Source: DASQQQ01 sp036390995 (GTDB lineage Bacteria > Actinomycetota > UBA4738 > HRBIN12). From it: a stretch of 64,000 nt of DNA. Positions 50,944 through 58,767 of the stretch are shown one piece after another. Location of the stretch: assembly GCA_036390995.1 (NCBI GenBank), contig DASWAT010000193.1:1-64000 (forward strand), in the 5' to 3' direction. The translations under genes were made by a program, and so were the position numbers. The notes under the pieces were generated by a model, which saw only the letters and a program-made list of their open reading frames with translations, did not search any database and was not told the DNA's origin. Within the stretch, counting starts at the first letter, position 1. Each line of letters starts with the position of its first letter.

Positions 50944-52272
50944 GTGTTCGGGCGAAGGCTTCTGATCCTCCTCGTGCTCCTGGGTCTGCTGGCGATCCCC
51001 GCAGGGGCACTGCGGGCCGCATGCGTGGGGCGCTCGTGCGCGGTCGAAGTCGGATCGGTCCGGGTTCCCTTCTGCCCCCTCCCCGCAGCGCTGAGGGCCG
51101 ATCTGGTGGCGGGGTTCCGGGAGGGACGCTCCCCGGACGTCCTGGCGGTCGCGCGCACCCCCACGGTGCGAGGCGCGACCCGCGACCCCGGAGTGGCCCC
51201 GCCGTGGCCGTTCCTGACCACGCGGCCGGACACCTCGGTTCCGATCGTGTTCGCCGGCACCGGCGTGGATCCCGCCGCCGTGGTCCCCGGCGGAACGGGT
51301 CTCGATCAGATCGCGCCCACGCTCGCCGACGTCATCGGGTTCCGGCGGCCGCATCCGGAGGTCCGCGCCGGCGTCGCCGTCCGGGGCGTGGCCGACGGCG
51401 CCCACCCCCGCCTGATCCTCGAGATCGCGTGGAAGGGGGTGGGCCGCGCCGACCTGCGCTCCGCCCCGGACGCGTGGCCGTTCCTTTCGTCACTGCTTCG
51501 GACCGGGGCGGGAACGCTCGACGGCACGACCGGGTCCCTGCCTCTGGACCCCACGGCCACGCTCACGACGATCGGAACCGGCGGGCTCCCCTCGCAGCAT
51601 GGGATCACGGGGACACTCGTCCGCGACAAGCGTGGGAAGGTCGTCACCGCGTGGGGAAGGGGATCGCCGCTCTCGGTGATCGCGACGCTCCCAGACGACC
51701 TCGACCAGCGAGAGAACCAGGCCTCGAAGATCGGCCTGGTGGCCACCGACCCGTCCGATCGGGGGCTCACCGGCGGCAACTGGTACCTCGGACACGATCA
51801 CGACGCCTTCGTCACCGCATCGGGTCCCGGAGCCGTGACCGCGGCCTCGGGGCTCCTGGCGAGCGGATTCGGGCGGGACCGCGTTCCGGACGTCCTGGCC
51901 GTGGTTCTGGACGGCTCGATCCGGTCCATGGACCTTCGAACCCGGCAGATCGTCGTCGCCGCGCGCGAGGCGTCGGCGGGCTCCGTCGTGGTGGCCGTCG
52001 CCGGCTCGGGTTCGGCCGCGGCGCACCGGGGTGCCGATGTCCGCGTCGCCGACGTCGTGGCGAAGGTGGAGACCGCCGTCCCCGGCGACATCGATGTGGT
52101 GACGGGTGCCGTTCCCGGCGGACTGTTCCTGAACCAGGACGCGCTGACCTCGCTCGGGATCACCGGGCAGGCCGCCGTGCAGGCGCTCCTGGACGTCGAG
52201 GCCCCGGATGGGTCGAAGCTGTTCGACGACGCGTTCCAGGGGTTCGCGGTGTCCTTCGCGAGGTACTGCTGA
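50944..52272 (+). CDS. Degenerate circularly permuted phosphatase-like secreted protein (paralogue 3)
   Basis: 442 residues with a signal peptide (MFGRRLLILLVLLGLLAIPA). It follows the same permuted order: SVPIVFAGTGVD, DQIAPTLADVIGF, then RLILEIAWKGVG and GTGGLPSQHGITG. Residues that bind metal or act as nucleophile in the paralogues are gone: the first Asp is Lys164, the Thr position is Pro203, no DxxxH, and ADHG is replaced by VAGSG. It looks like a pseudo-enzyme kept for binding. The GTG at 50944 (7 nt after a -10 box) gives a textbook signal peptide, unlike the GTG at 50878. Its stop overlaps the permease ATG (TGATG). Confidence 0.72.
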   Translation: MFGRRLLILLVLLGLLAIPAGALRAACVGRSCAVEVGSVRVPFCPLPAALRADLVAGFREGRSPDVLAVARTPTVRGATRDPGVAPPWPFLTTRPDTSVPIVFAGTGVDPAAVVPGGTGLDQIAPTLADVIGFRRPHPEVRAGVAVRGVADGAHPRLILEIAWKGVGRADLRSAPDAWPFLSSLLRTGAGTLDGTTGSLPLDPTATLTTIGTGGLPSQHGITGTLVRDKRGKVVTAWGRGSPLSVIATLPDDLDQRENQASKIGLVATDPSDRGLTGGNWYLGHDHDAFVTASGPGAVTAASGLLASGFGRDRVPDVLAVVLDGSIRSMDLRTRQIVVAAREASAGSVVVAVAGSGSAAAHRGADVRVADVVAKVETAVPGDIDVVTGAVPGGLFLNQDALTSLGITGQAAVQALLDVEAPDGSKLFDDAFQGFAVSFARYC

Positions 52273-53285
52273 TGACCGACGTCGTCACCGCCCCACGCGC
52301 GCGCACCGCCTCGGGACGCACGTTCGCCGCGATCCTGGTGGCCCTCGTGCTGACCGCGCTCCTGCTCCGGCTCTCCGCACCGGAGCGGGTTGCGTGGATC
52401 CAGACCTTCTTCGTGATCTTCGGTTCGCTGCTGATCCAGGCGCTGCCGTTCGTCCTGATCGGCGCCCTGGCGGCCGCGATCATCGAGGTGTTCGTGCCGA
52501 TCGGAACGCTCGAGAAGCTCGCGAGCCTCCCTCGGGCGCTGCAGCTGCCCGCCGCGGCACTCGCCGGACTGGCGTTCCCGATCTGCGAATGCGGCTCGGT
52601 GCCGGTGGCACGCCGCCTGGCCGCGAAGGGGTTGAAGCCCTCGGCGGCGGTGACGTTCATGCTGGCCGCGCCGGTCCTGAATCCGGTCGTGATCGCGTCG
52701 ACCTTCGTCGCGTACCGGGGGCGAACCGCCCTGTGGACCATGGTGATCGGGAGGTTCACCCTCGGGTTGCTGGTGGCGGTGGCGGTGGGCTGGGTCGTGG
52801 GCGACCGGTCGAAGGACGAGCTCCTGCGGCCCCGCCCCGACGAAGGGCACGCGCATCACGTCGTCGAGCTCGCCCCTCCCGAGGCGAGGTGGAGGCGCTT
52901 CTTCGTCCACATGGGCAACGACTTCCTGTACATGGGGCGGTTCCTGGTGCTCGGGGCGACCATCGCGGCGATGGTCCAGACGTTCCTGCCTGCGTCCGTG
53001 ATCGGCGGCGTCGCGGGGATCCCGGTGGTCGACCTGCTCGTGATGATGGCGCTCGCGTTCGTCCTGTCGCTGTGCAGCGAATCGGACGCCTTCATCGCGG
53101 CCTCGTTCGTGCAGTTCGGCCCGGCGGCCCAGCTCGCCTTCCTCGTGTTCGGCCCGATGGTCGACTTCAAGCTGGGCGCGCTCTACATGGGGACGTTCCG
53201 GAAGGGGTTCTTCCGGATGCTGGTGATCGCGGTCGCGGCATCGACGCTCGTGGGCACGATGTGGGTCAAAGTGATCGCCGGATGA
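52272..53285 (+). CDS. DUF318/ArsP-type permease (PF03773)
   Basis: 337 residues, about eight helices. Family motifs: LPFVLIGALAAAIIEVF, FPICECGSVPVARRL, MLAAPVLNPVVIAST and the second-half LCSESDAFIAASF. A cytoplasmic His-rich loop (DEGHAHHV) lies between halves. Members are thought to move organoarsenicals or metal-related substrates. The next gene is its usual DUF1980 partner, and a Zur regulator is just downstream on the other strand, so metal homeostasis is plausible (inference). Confidence 0.88.
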   Translation: MTDVVTAPRARTASGRTFAAILVALVLTALLLRLSAPERVAWIQTFFVIFGSLLIQALPFVLIGALAAAIIEVFVPIGTLEKLASLPRALQLPAAALAGLAFPICECGSVPVARRLAAKGLKPSAAVTFMLAAPVLNPVVIASTFVAYRGRTALWTMVIGRFTLGLLVAVAVGWVVGDRSKDELLRPRPDEGHAHHVVELAPPEARWRRFFVHMGNDFLYMGRFLVLGATIAAMVQTFLPASVIGGVAGIPVVDLLVMMALAFVLSLCSESDAFIAASFVQFGPAAQLAFLVFGPMVDFKLGALYMGTFRKGFFRMLVIAVAASTLVGTMWVKVIAG

Positions 53286-54052
53286 GCGACGTCGTCGTCC
53301 CCCGCCCAGCGGCACCCGCGGCGACGCATGCCAGGATGCGCCCGGCGCCCACGGGGTGGAGCCCATCCCGGGTCGGCGGGGGTCTGGTCCTCGGCGCCTG
53401 GGCGACGCTGTTCTGGTTCCTCCTCCTGTCCGGACGGGACAACCTGTACCTGTCCACTCGCACCAGCTGGGTCGTCCCGGTCGGGGCGGCGCTGCTCTCC
53501 GCCGCCTCGCTCGGCCGGCTGGCCTCGGCCAGGGTGCGCGCCCCCGAGCCGCTCGGCCGGCGCGAGGCGTGGATCCTCGGGGCGATGGTGCTGCCGGTCG
53601 TGCTGGTGCTCGCGCTGCCGCCCGCGACCCTCGGGAGCTTCTCGGCCGGCAAGCGCGCAGGCTTCGCGGCCTCGGGAGTGGCCACGCCGCTCGGCGACAT
53701 CGGGACCGGACAGCTGACGCTGATCGACGTCGCGGCGGCGCAGACGACGAAGCAGGGTGAGACCGCGCTGGCGAAGCGGGCGGGCGAGGCGGTGGGATTC
53801 GTCGGCTTCGTCACGCGCTACGCCGATACGCCGGCCGACGAGTTCCTGCTGTCCCGTTACATCGTCACCTGCTGCGTCGCCGATGCCACGATCGCCCAGG
53901 TTCGCGTGGTGAACGTCACGCCGGGCGCGTTCGCGGCGAACCAGTGGGTCGAGGTCAAGGGCACGATCTACCCGCTGGGACGCGAGGTCATCGTGAACGC
54001 ATCATCGGTCGCCAGCGTGCCGCGGCCCTCACGGCCGTACCTCACGCCCTGA
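53282..54052 (+). CDS. DUF1980/TIGR03943 family membrane protein
   Basis: 256 residues with three or four N-terminal helices (about 30-115) and an outside C-terminal OB-like domain with VGFVGFVTRY, RYIVTCCVADATIAQVRV and WVEVKGTIYP. This protein regularly sits next to DUF318 permeases. The ATG overlaps the permease stop (ATGA). Its 3' end overlaps the convergent zur gene by 11 nt. Confidence 0.86.
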   Translation: MSDVVVPRPAAPAATHARMRPAPTGWSPSRVGGGLVLGAWATLFWFLLLSGRDNLYLSTRTSWVVPVGAALLSAASLGRLASARVRAPEPLGRREAWILGAMVLPVVLVLALPPATLGSFSAGKRAGFAASGVATPLGDIGTGQLTLIDVAAAQTTKQGETALAKRAGEAVGFVGFVTRYADTPADEFLLSRYIVTCCVADATIAQVRVVNVTPGAFAANQWVEVKGTIYPLGREVIVNASSVASVPRPSRPYLTP

Positions 54053-54512
54053 CGGCGCGCCGCCCAGACCCGGCGTTCCGGACGGAACACGCGGTGCACA
54101 AGCCGAAGATGTCCGCCTGATGCGTGGACACGGTGAAGCCTCGCCGCCGGGCGGCCGCGTTCGCCCACCCCTCGATCTCACACGAAGGGATCTCGACCAC
54201 CAACCCGCACCGCTCGCAGATCAGGTGATGGTGGTGGCCCGGATCGCAGAGCTTGTAGGAGAGCTCGCCCTCGCCGGCCGGGAAGGTTCGAGCGTACCCG
54301 GCTTCCTCGAGGGCCTGCAGCGTTCGGTACACGGTGGCCAGGCCCGGGCCCGTGCTGCGACGCGAGAGCGCAGCGTGGAGCGCCTGCGCGGTGATCGGCC
54401 GCCGCGACCGCTCCAGAGCCTCGACGATCGTTTCCCGCTGGCGGGTGACCCGGAGGCCGGCAGCGGACAGCATCGTCTGCGGATCGGCCACGAGGCCCCC
54501 CGGGCGCGTCAC
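54042..54512 (-). CDS. zur: Fur-family metal regulator, probably Zur
   Basis: 156 residues. Winged helix: LSAAGLRVTRQRETIVEALE, LHAALSRRSTGPGLATVYRTL, then the metal region HHHHLICERCGLVVEI with CxxC and a final GLCTACS CxxC forming a structural zinc site. It is the last gene of znuA-znuC-znuB-zur; its GTG overlaps the znuB stop (GTGA). Genomic context and the Fur-type box at 56969-56981 make zinc the likely co-repressor. Confidence 0.88.
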   Translation of the reverse strand: MTRPGGLVADPQTMLSAAGLRVTRQRETIVEALERSRRPITAQALHAALSRRSTGPGLATVYRTLQALEEAGYARTFPAGEGELSYKLCDPGHHHHLICERCGLVVEIPSCEIEGWANAAARRRGFTVSTHQADIFGLCTACSVRNAGSGRRAVRA

Positions 54513-55339
54513 GAGGCCACCGTTCGTGGATGCCGCCGCGCCGCCCGGCGTCCGAGGACCGCGGCGAGAACGAACACCACCGCCGAGGTGAGCACGATCG
54601 TGCCGCCCGGCGACACCTCGCCCTGCACGAGCGCGATCACCAAGCCGACGATGGCCGAGAAGAGCCCGGCCGTCGCAGCCCAGAACATCGAGCCGCGGAA
54701 CGAGTGCGCCAGCCGGGAGCCGGCGGCCACCGGAACGACGAGCAGGGACGCGATGAGGAGCAGCCCCACAACGCGCATGCCTGCCGCGACCAGCAGCGCA
54801 GTGAGGACCACGAGCAGCACATTCAGCCGGTCCACCGGCAGCCCCGACGCCCTGGCGGTCTCTTCGTCCAGAGCCACCGCGACGAGCTCCTTGTAGAAGA
54901 CCGCGGTGAACGTCACCACCACAGCGCACAGCGCCGCGATGGCCGCGACATCGCCCCACGTGATGGTGAAGATCGAGCCGAACAGCACTCCCTGGACCGA
55001 CGCCGTGAGGCCGCCGCGAGCCGAGATGATCACGAGCCCGAGCGCCAGACCCAGGTAGAAGACCAATGCGAGCGACAGGTCGCCGGCCAACCGGCCTCGC
55101 ACCCGGAGCCACTCGAGGCCGATCGCGCCGATCACCGCGATGGCCAGCGCGCCCCACAGCGGGGCGACACCGATGGCCACGCCGAGCCCTACTCCCGCGA
55201 ACGCAAGGTGACCCACGGCGTCCCCGATCAGCGAGAGACGTCGCTGCACGAGGAAGCAGCCGATCACCGGCGCCGCGATCCCCACCGCCGCTCCGGCCAC
55301 GTACGCCTGCACCGCCCACACCAGGAACAGCCTGCTCAT
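54509..55339 (-). CDS. znuB: Zinc/manganese ABC transporter permease
   Basis: 276 residues with eight hydrophobic helices of the ABC-3 family. Typical segments are QRRLSLIGDAVGHLAFAGVGLG, GLPVDRLNVLLVVLTALLVA and SLLVVPVAAGSRLAHSF. The ATG overlaps the znuC stop (ATGA). Together with ZnuA and ZnuC it imports Zn2+ (or Mn2+). Confidence 0.91.
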   Translation of the reverse strand: MSRLFLVWAVQAYVAGAAVGIAAPVIGCFLVQRRLSLIGDAVGHLAFAGVGLGVAIGVAPLWGALAIAVIGAIGLEWLRVRGRLAGDLSLALVFYLGLALGLVIISARGGLTASVQGVLFGSIFTITWGDVAAIAALCAVVVTFTAVFYKELVAVALDEETARASGLPVDRLNVLLVVLTALLVAAGMRVVGLLLIASLLVVPVAAGSRLAHSFRGSMFWAATAGLFSAIVGLVIALVQGEVSPGGTIVLTSAVVFVLAAVLGRRAARRHPRTVAS

Positions 55340-56061
55340 GTCCTCCCCGCGTGCTGGTGATAGCGATGGTGGAACTCGTCGTGGGTGATCGGCTCGAGCC
55401 GGCCCTCCTCGAGGACCAGGATCCGTTCACACACCTCATGGAACTCGTCGGGGTCGTGCGACACGGCGACCACCGTGGCACCGGCTTCCGCCCGGCGATG
55501 GAACTCGCGGACGACGCCCGGACGAGCGGCCGGGTCGATCCCGGTGGTCGGCTCGTCGAGCAGCAGGAGCTCCGGATCCCCCACGAGGGCGCGGGCCAGG
55601 ATCGCCCGTTGCTGCTGCCCGCCCGACAGCTCGAACAGGCACTCCGCCGACAGATCGCCCAGACCGACCGCATCGATCGCGGCGTTCACCCGACGCCAGT
55701 CCGACCGGCCCATCCGGCCGAACAGCGGCTTCGACGGCACCAGACCGGCGGCGACCACCTCGGTCACCGAGACCGGGAGGGAGGTCACCGTGCGGAGGCC
55801 CTGCGGCGCGTAGCCGATCCTTCGCAGGATGGACGGGTCGGTGGGCGAGCCGCCGAGCACCCGGACCGTTCCCGCCTCCGGACGGAGCAGCCCGACGAGG
55901 AGCCGTAGGAGCGTCGACTTGCCGCTTCCGTTCGCTCCCGCCAGGACGGCGAACTCGCCGGGCTCCAACCGGAGGTCGAGCCCGTCGAAGATCGGGGCAG
56001 CTCCGTAACCGAACCGGAGCCCGGAGACCTCGACGGTGAGGCCCGATGCGGCGGCAGCCAT
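55336..56061 (-). CDS. znuC: Zinc ABC transporter ATP-binding protein
   Basis: 241 residues. Walker A GANGSGKST, Q-loop YAPQGL, signature LSGGQQQRAILARAL, Walker B LLLLDEPTTGID, switch VSHDPDEF. The C-terminus is His-rich (THDEFHHRYHQH), common in zinc systems. The ATG at 56061 overlaps the znuA stop (TGATG). Confidence 0.91.
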   Translation of the reverse strand: MAAAASGLTVEVSGLRFGYGAAPIFDGLDLRLEPGEFAVLAGANGSGKSTLLRLLVGLLRPEAGTVRVLGGSPTDPSILRRIGYAPQGLRTVTSLPVSVTEVVAAGLVPSKPLFGRMGRSDWRRVNAAIDAVGLGDLSAECLFELSGGQQQRAILARALVGDPELLLLDEPTTGIDPAARPGVVREFHRRAEAGATVVAVSHDPDEFHEVCERILVLEEGRLEPITHDEFHHRYHQHAGRT

Positions 56062-56951
56062 CACGTCCCGCACCGCAGCCCCTCCTCGAGGCTCGACAGG
56101 TTGGCTCGCATCACCGAGAGGTAGTCGCCCGAGGTCGGGGCAGATTCGAGCGTCCCGAGCGGCAGCGCCGGCACTCCCACATCGGAGGCGACGCTCTGCC
56201 CCACCCGGCGGCCCTCGTCGGTGGCCTCGTAGAAGACGGCGGGCGCGGCAAGGCCCTGCTCGATGGCTTGGGATGCCGCCTGGATCCTGGTGGCCGACGG
56301 CTCGCTCTCGGGCGTCAGGCCCTCGATCCCCAGCTGCCGGAGCCCGTACCGTGCCGCCAGATAGCCGAACGCCTCGTGCGTGGTGACGAAGGTCGTGAAT
56401 GCGCAGCTCGAGAGCTCCTTCCGGTACGCGGCGTCGAGCGAGCCGAGGGCCGAGAGCGTGGCGTCCTCGCGGTCTCGGTAGCCGGCCTCGTGCTGTGGAT
56501 CGGCCGAGGCGAGCCCGTCGGCGGCGCGCCGCACGATCTGCTCCATCAGCACGGGATCCAGCCACACGTGCGGGTCGGCCGCGAGGTCCCCCTCGGTGGA
56601 GGCGAGCAGCTGCAGTCCCTTCGAGACCGCGATCACCTGCCCCTGCGCGTCCGCGACCGCGCGCTCGACGTCGGGCTGGAACCCCAGGTCCCCGAGATAG
56701 AGAACGAGGGGCGCCGTCGTGAGATCCGCGCGCTGGGCCGCGGTGAGGGTCGTGTCGTGCGCCTCCGTCCCCGGCGGGGTGAGGTCCTCCACGTCCACCC
56801 GGTCGCCCCCCACCCGCTGTGCGACCCACGCGAGCGGGTGGAAGGCCGCGACCACCTTCATGCGGCCCTCGGAGCCTCCCGAACCCGTACACGCGGACGC
56901 TGCCAGGAGGAGAACGAGGGTCCCACCCGTGAGCCGCCATGCCCTGGCCAT
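56061..56951 (-). CDS. znuA: Zinc-binding lipoprotein of ABC transporter
   Basis: 296 residues, lipobox AASAC. Cluster A-1 fold with metal ligands AAFHPLAW, PPGTEAHDTTLT, DPHVWLDPVLM and THEAFGYLA plus a C-terminal Glu/Asp site. The His-rich loop of many ZnuA proteins is short or missing. The ATG at 56951 lies 8 nt from the -10 box, so it is probably leaderless. First gene of the zinc operon. Confidence 0.92.
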   Translation of the reverse strand: MARAWRLTGGTLVLLLAASACTGSGGSEGRMKVVAAFHPLAWVAQRVGGDRVDVEDLTPPGTEAHDTTLTAAQRADLTTAPLVLYLGDLGFQPDVERAVADAQGQVIAVSKGLQLLASTEGDLAADPHVWLDPVLMEQIVRRAADGLASADPQHEAGYRDREDATLSALGSLDAAYRKELSSCAFTTFVTTHEAFGYLAARYGLRQLGIEGLTPESEPSATRIQAASQAIEQGLAAPAVFYEATDEGRRVGQSVASDVGVPALPLGTLESAPTSGDYLSVMRANLSSLEEGLRCGT

Positions 56952-56959
56952 GTCGCGAA

Positions 56960-56989
56960 AGGGTAGACGAGAATGATTATCAGTTTCAA
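56960..56989 (-). promoter_or_regulatory. znuA promoter with Zur-type operator
   Basis: Minus strand: TTGAAA (56984-56989), 18-bp spacer, TACCCT (56960-56965), 8 nt, ATG. The spacer holds GATAATCATTCTC (56969-56981), an imperfect palindrome of the GAnAATnATTnTC type used by Fur/Zur proteins (12 of 13 bases of the classic GATAATCATTATC). Confidence 0.62.
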
Positions 56990-57405
56990 CCCGGGGAGCG
57001 GCCCCCCGCCCGAGACCCGTGCTCGCGGACGGCCCGGCGGATCTCCCCCAGCGCCCGCGCCGACCCGAACCCGAGCTGGCGGGCCCGGCGGGCGAAGCGG
57101 TCCGCTGCAGCGGCCAGCCGTGCCTCGGCCTCGTCCGGTGCCGACGGCAGCGTGTCTGCTACGAAGGTGCCCCGCCTGCCCCGACCGACGATCCACCCGG
57201 CCGACTCGAGCTCCCGGTAGGCCCGGGCCACCGTATTCGCCGCGAGCCCGAGTTCCTCGGCCAGGGCGCGCACGGTCGGCAGCCGGTCGCCCGGCAGGAG
57301 ACGGCCCCCACCGATCGCAGCGGCGATCCGGTCGCGTAGCTGTGTGGAAACCGGGGTCTTCGACGAAGGCTCGATGCGCAGATCCACGGCGCCATCATGA
57401 CCCAT
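56986..57405 (-). CDS. GntR-family regulator (YtrA subfamily)
   Basis: 139 residues. Winged helix about residues 10-80: QLRDRIAAAIGGGRLLPGDR, LPTVRALAEELGLAANTVAR, YRELESAGWIVGRGRRGTFV. The short helical C-terminus has no effector domain, as in YtrA regulators, which often control ABC transporters. The ATG at 57405 or GTG at 57387 could be the start. Adjacent genes are the zinc operon (downstream) and a divergent oxidoreductase, either of which it may control. Confidence 0.85.
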   Translation of the reverse strand: MGHDGAVDLRIEPSSKTPVSTQLRDRIAAAIGGGRLLPGDRLPTVRALAEELGLAANTVARAYRELESAGWIVGRGRRGTFVADTLPSAPDEAEARLAAAADRFARRARQLGFGSARALGEIRRAVREHGSRAGGRSPG

Positions 57406-57417
57406 GCCCCCGCCGGT

Positions 57418-57446
57418 TTGAGAACGCGCCTGCGCGCCGGTAGCCT
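57418..57446 (+). promoter_or_regulatory. Sigma-70-type promoter of the LLM oxidoreductase gene (leaderless)
   Basis: TTGAGA (57418-57423), 17-bp spacer, TAGCCT (57441-57446), then 7 nt to the ATG at 57454. Confidence 0.55.
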
Positions 57447-57453
57447 CCATCCC

Positions 57454-58488
57454 ATGGGCGTCCTCGTCGGCATCGGGTTGTTCACGGGCCAGCTCCCGGC
57501 AGGATCGGAACGGACCTTCGCGCGCGAGTACCGGGAGATGCTCGACCTCGTCCGGCTGGCGGAGGCGCTCGGGTTCGACTCCGCCTGGGTGAGCGAGCAC
57601 CACGGGGCGTCCGACGGCTACCTCCCCTCCCTGCTGGCGATGCTGGCCGCCTTCGCCGCGTCCACCGAGCGGCTCCTGCTGGGGACCGGAGTGGTCCTCA
57701 CCCCGTTGCACGATCCGATCCGCCTGGCGGAGGATGCGGCGGTCGTCGACCAGCTCTCGGACGGACGTCTGATCCTTGGCCTCGGGCTGGGCTGGCGCCA
57801 GGAGGAGTTCCGGATGTTCGGCGTGCCGGCTGCCGAGCGGCTCCAACGCACGGTCGAGACGGTCGAGATCCTGCGCCGGGCGTGGACGGGGCAGCGGTTC
57901 TCGTTCCAGGGCCGCTCGTTCCGGTACGACCGCGTCCGGGTCACCCCGCCGCCCGCACGAGCGGGCGGTCCTCCGATCTTCCTCGGTGGCTACACGGAAC
58001 GCGCCGTTCGCCGGGCCGGACGGCTCGGCGACGGCTACATCACGGACGCCGACGCCCTGGATGAGGTGCGTCCGGTCATGCGGCTCTTCGACGAGGGCGC
58101 GCGGGAAGCGGGCAAGGATCCTCGCGGCATGGGGCTGGCGCTGTTGCAGAACGTGTTCGTCGCGCGCGAGGGTGACGCGTGGCAGATCGCACGTCCCGGC
58201 GTGGTCCACCAGCTCGGGGCGTACACGGCGTGGGACGAGGGAGCCGACACGCCGGACCGCGACGAGCTCGTTCCCAGGGCCGACGACGAGGAGGCCCTTC
58301 GGAGGTCCACGGCCGCGGGAACCCCCGAGGAGGTGGCCCACGCCCTTCGACCGCTCGTGAACGCCTTCGGCGACCGGGAGCTGCATCTCGTGCTCCGGCT
58401 GCACTACCCGGGCATGGACTTCGACACGGCAAGCCGTGCGGTGGAGGCGTTCGGAGAAGAGGTGCTCCCCGCGCTGAAGGGGAGCTGA
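57454..58488 (+). CDS. LLM-class (luciferase-like) flavin-dependent oxidoreductase
   Basis: 344 residues, TIM-barrel monooxygenase/F420-type family. Motifs: LAEALGFDSAWVSEHHGASDGY, LGTGVVLTPLHDPIRLAEDAA, VDQLSDGRLILGLGLGWRQEEF and PPIFLGGYTERAVRRAGRLGDGYI. The coenzyme (FMN or F420) cannot be fixed by eye. The mRNA is probably leaderless. It ends in a perfect 10-bp hairpin. Confidence 0.88.
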   Translation: MGVLVGIGLFTGQLPAGSERTFAREYREMLDLVRLAEALGFDSAWVSEHHGASDGYLPSLLAMLAAFAASTERLLLGTGVVLTPLHDPIRLAEDAAVVDQLSDGRLILGLGLGWRQEEFRMFGVPAAERLQRTVETVEILRRAWTGQRFSFQGRSFRYDRVRVTPPPARAGGPPIFLGGYTERAVRRAGRLGDGYITDADALDEVRPVMRLFDEGAREAGKDPRGMGLALLQNVFVAREGDAWQIARPGVVHQLGAYTAWDEGADTPDRDELVPRADDEEALRRSTAAGTPEEVAHALRPLVNAFGDRELHLVLRLHYPGMDFDTASRAVEAFGEEVLPALKGS

Positions 58489-58518
58489 CGGGTCCCGAGA
58501 GGGGACGAGGGACCCGTC
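58487..58518. terminator. Bidirectional hairpin terminator
   Basis: GACGGGTCCC (58487-58496) pairs perfectly with GGGACCCGTC (58509-58518) over a 12-nt loop, between convergent genes. Confidence 0.5.
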
Positions 58519-58526
58519 GGCTCAGC

Positions 58527-58760
58527 TCATCGTCGCGTCTCGTCGAGCACTCGCCGGCGGTCCCGGTACTCCTCTTCCGAGATCTCGCCTCGGGCGTATC
58601 GCTCGTCCAGGATCTCTCGGGGATCACGCTGCCGTGAGGCCGGCGAGGAAGGCTCCCGGCTGAAGGCCCGGACGATCAGGACGACGACCGCCACGATGGC
58701 CACCCAGGACAGGATCATCCAGAGGATCCCCCAGCCGCCGTCGTTCCAGCCGTACATCAT
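58527..58760 (-). CDS. Small membrane protein with SHOCT domain
   Basis: 77 residues. An N-terminal Trp-rich helix (about residues 8-32) is followed by a SHOCT motif: DPREILDERYARGEISEEEY, then RDRRRVLDE. SHOCT segments are oligomerisation tails on many membrane proteins. It lies 7 bp after the Met-rich protein gene and belongs to the same operon. Confidence 0.82.
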   Translation of the reverse strand: MMYGWNDGGWGILWMILSWVAIVAVVVLIVRAFSREPSSPASRQRDPREILDERYARGEISEEEYRDRRRVLDETRR

Positions 58761-58767
58761 CGCCTGC

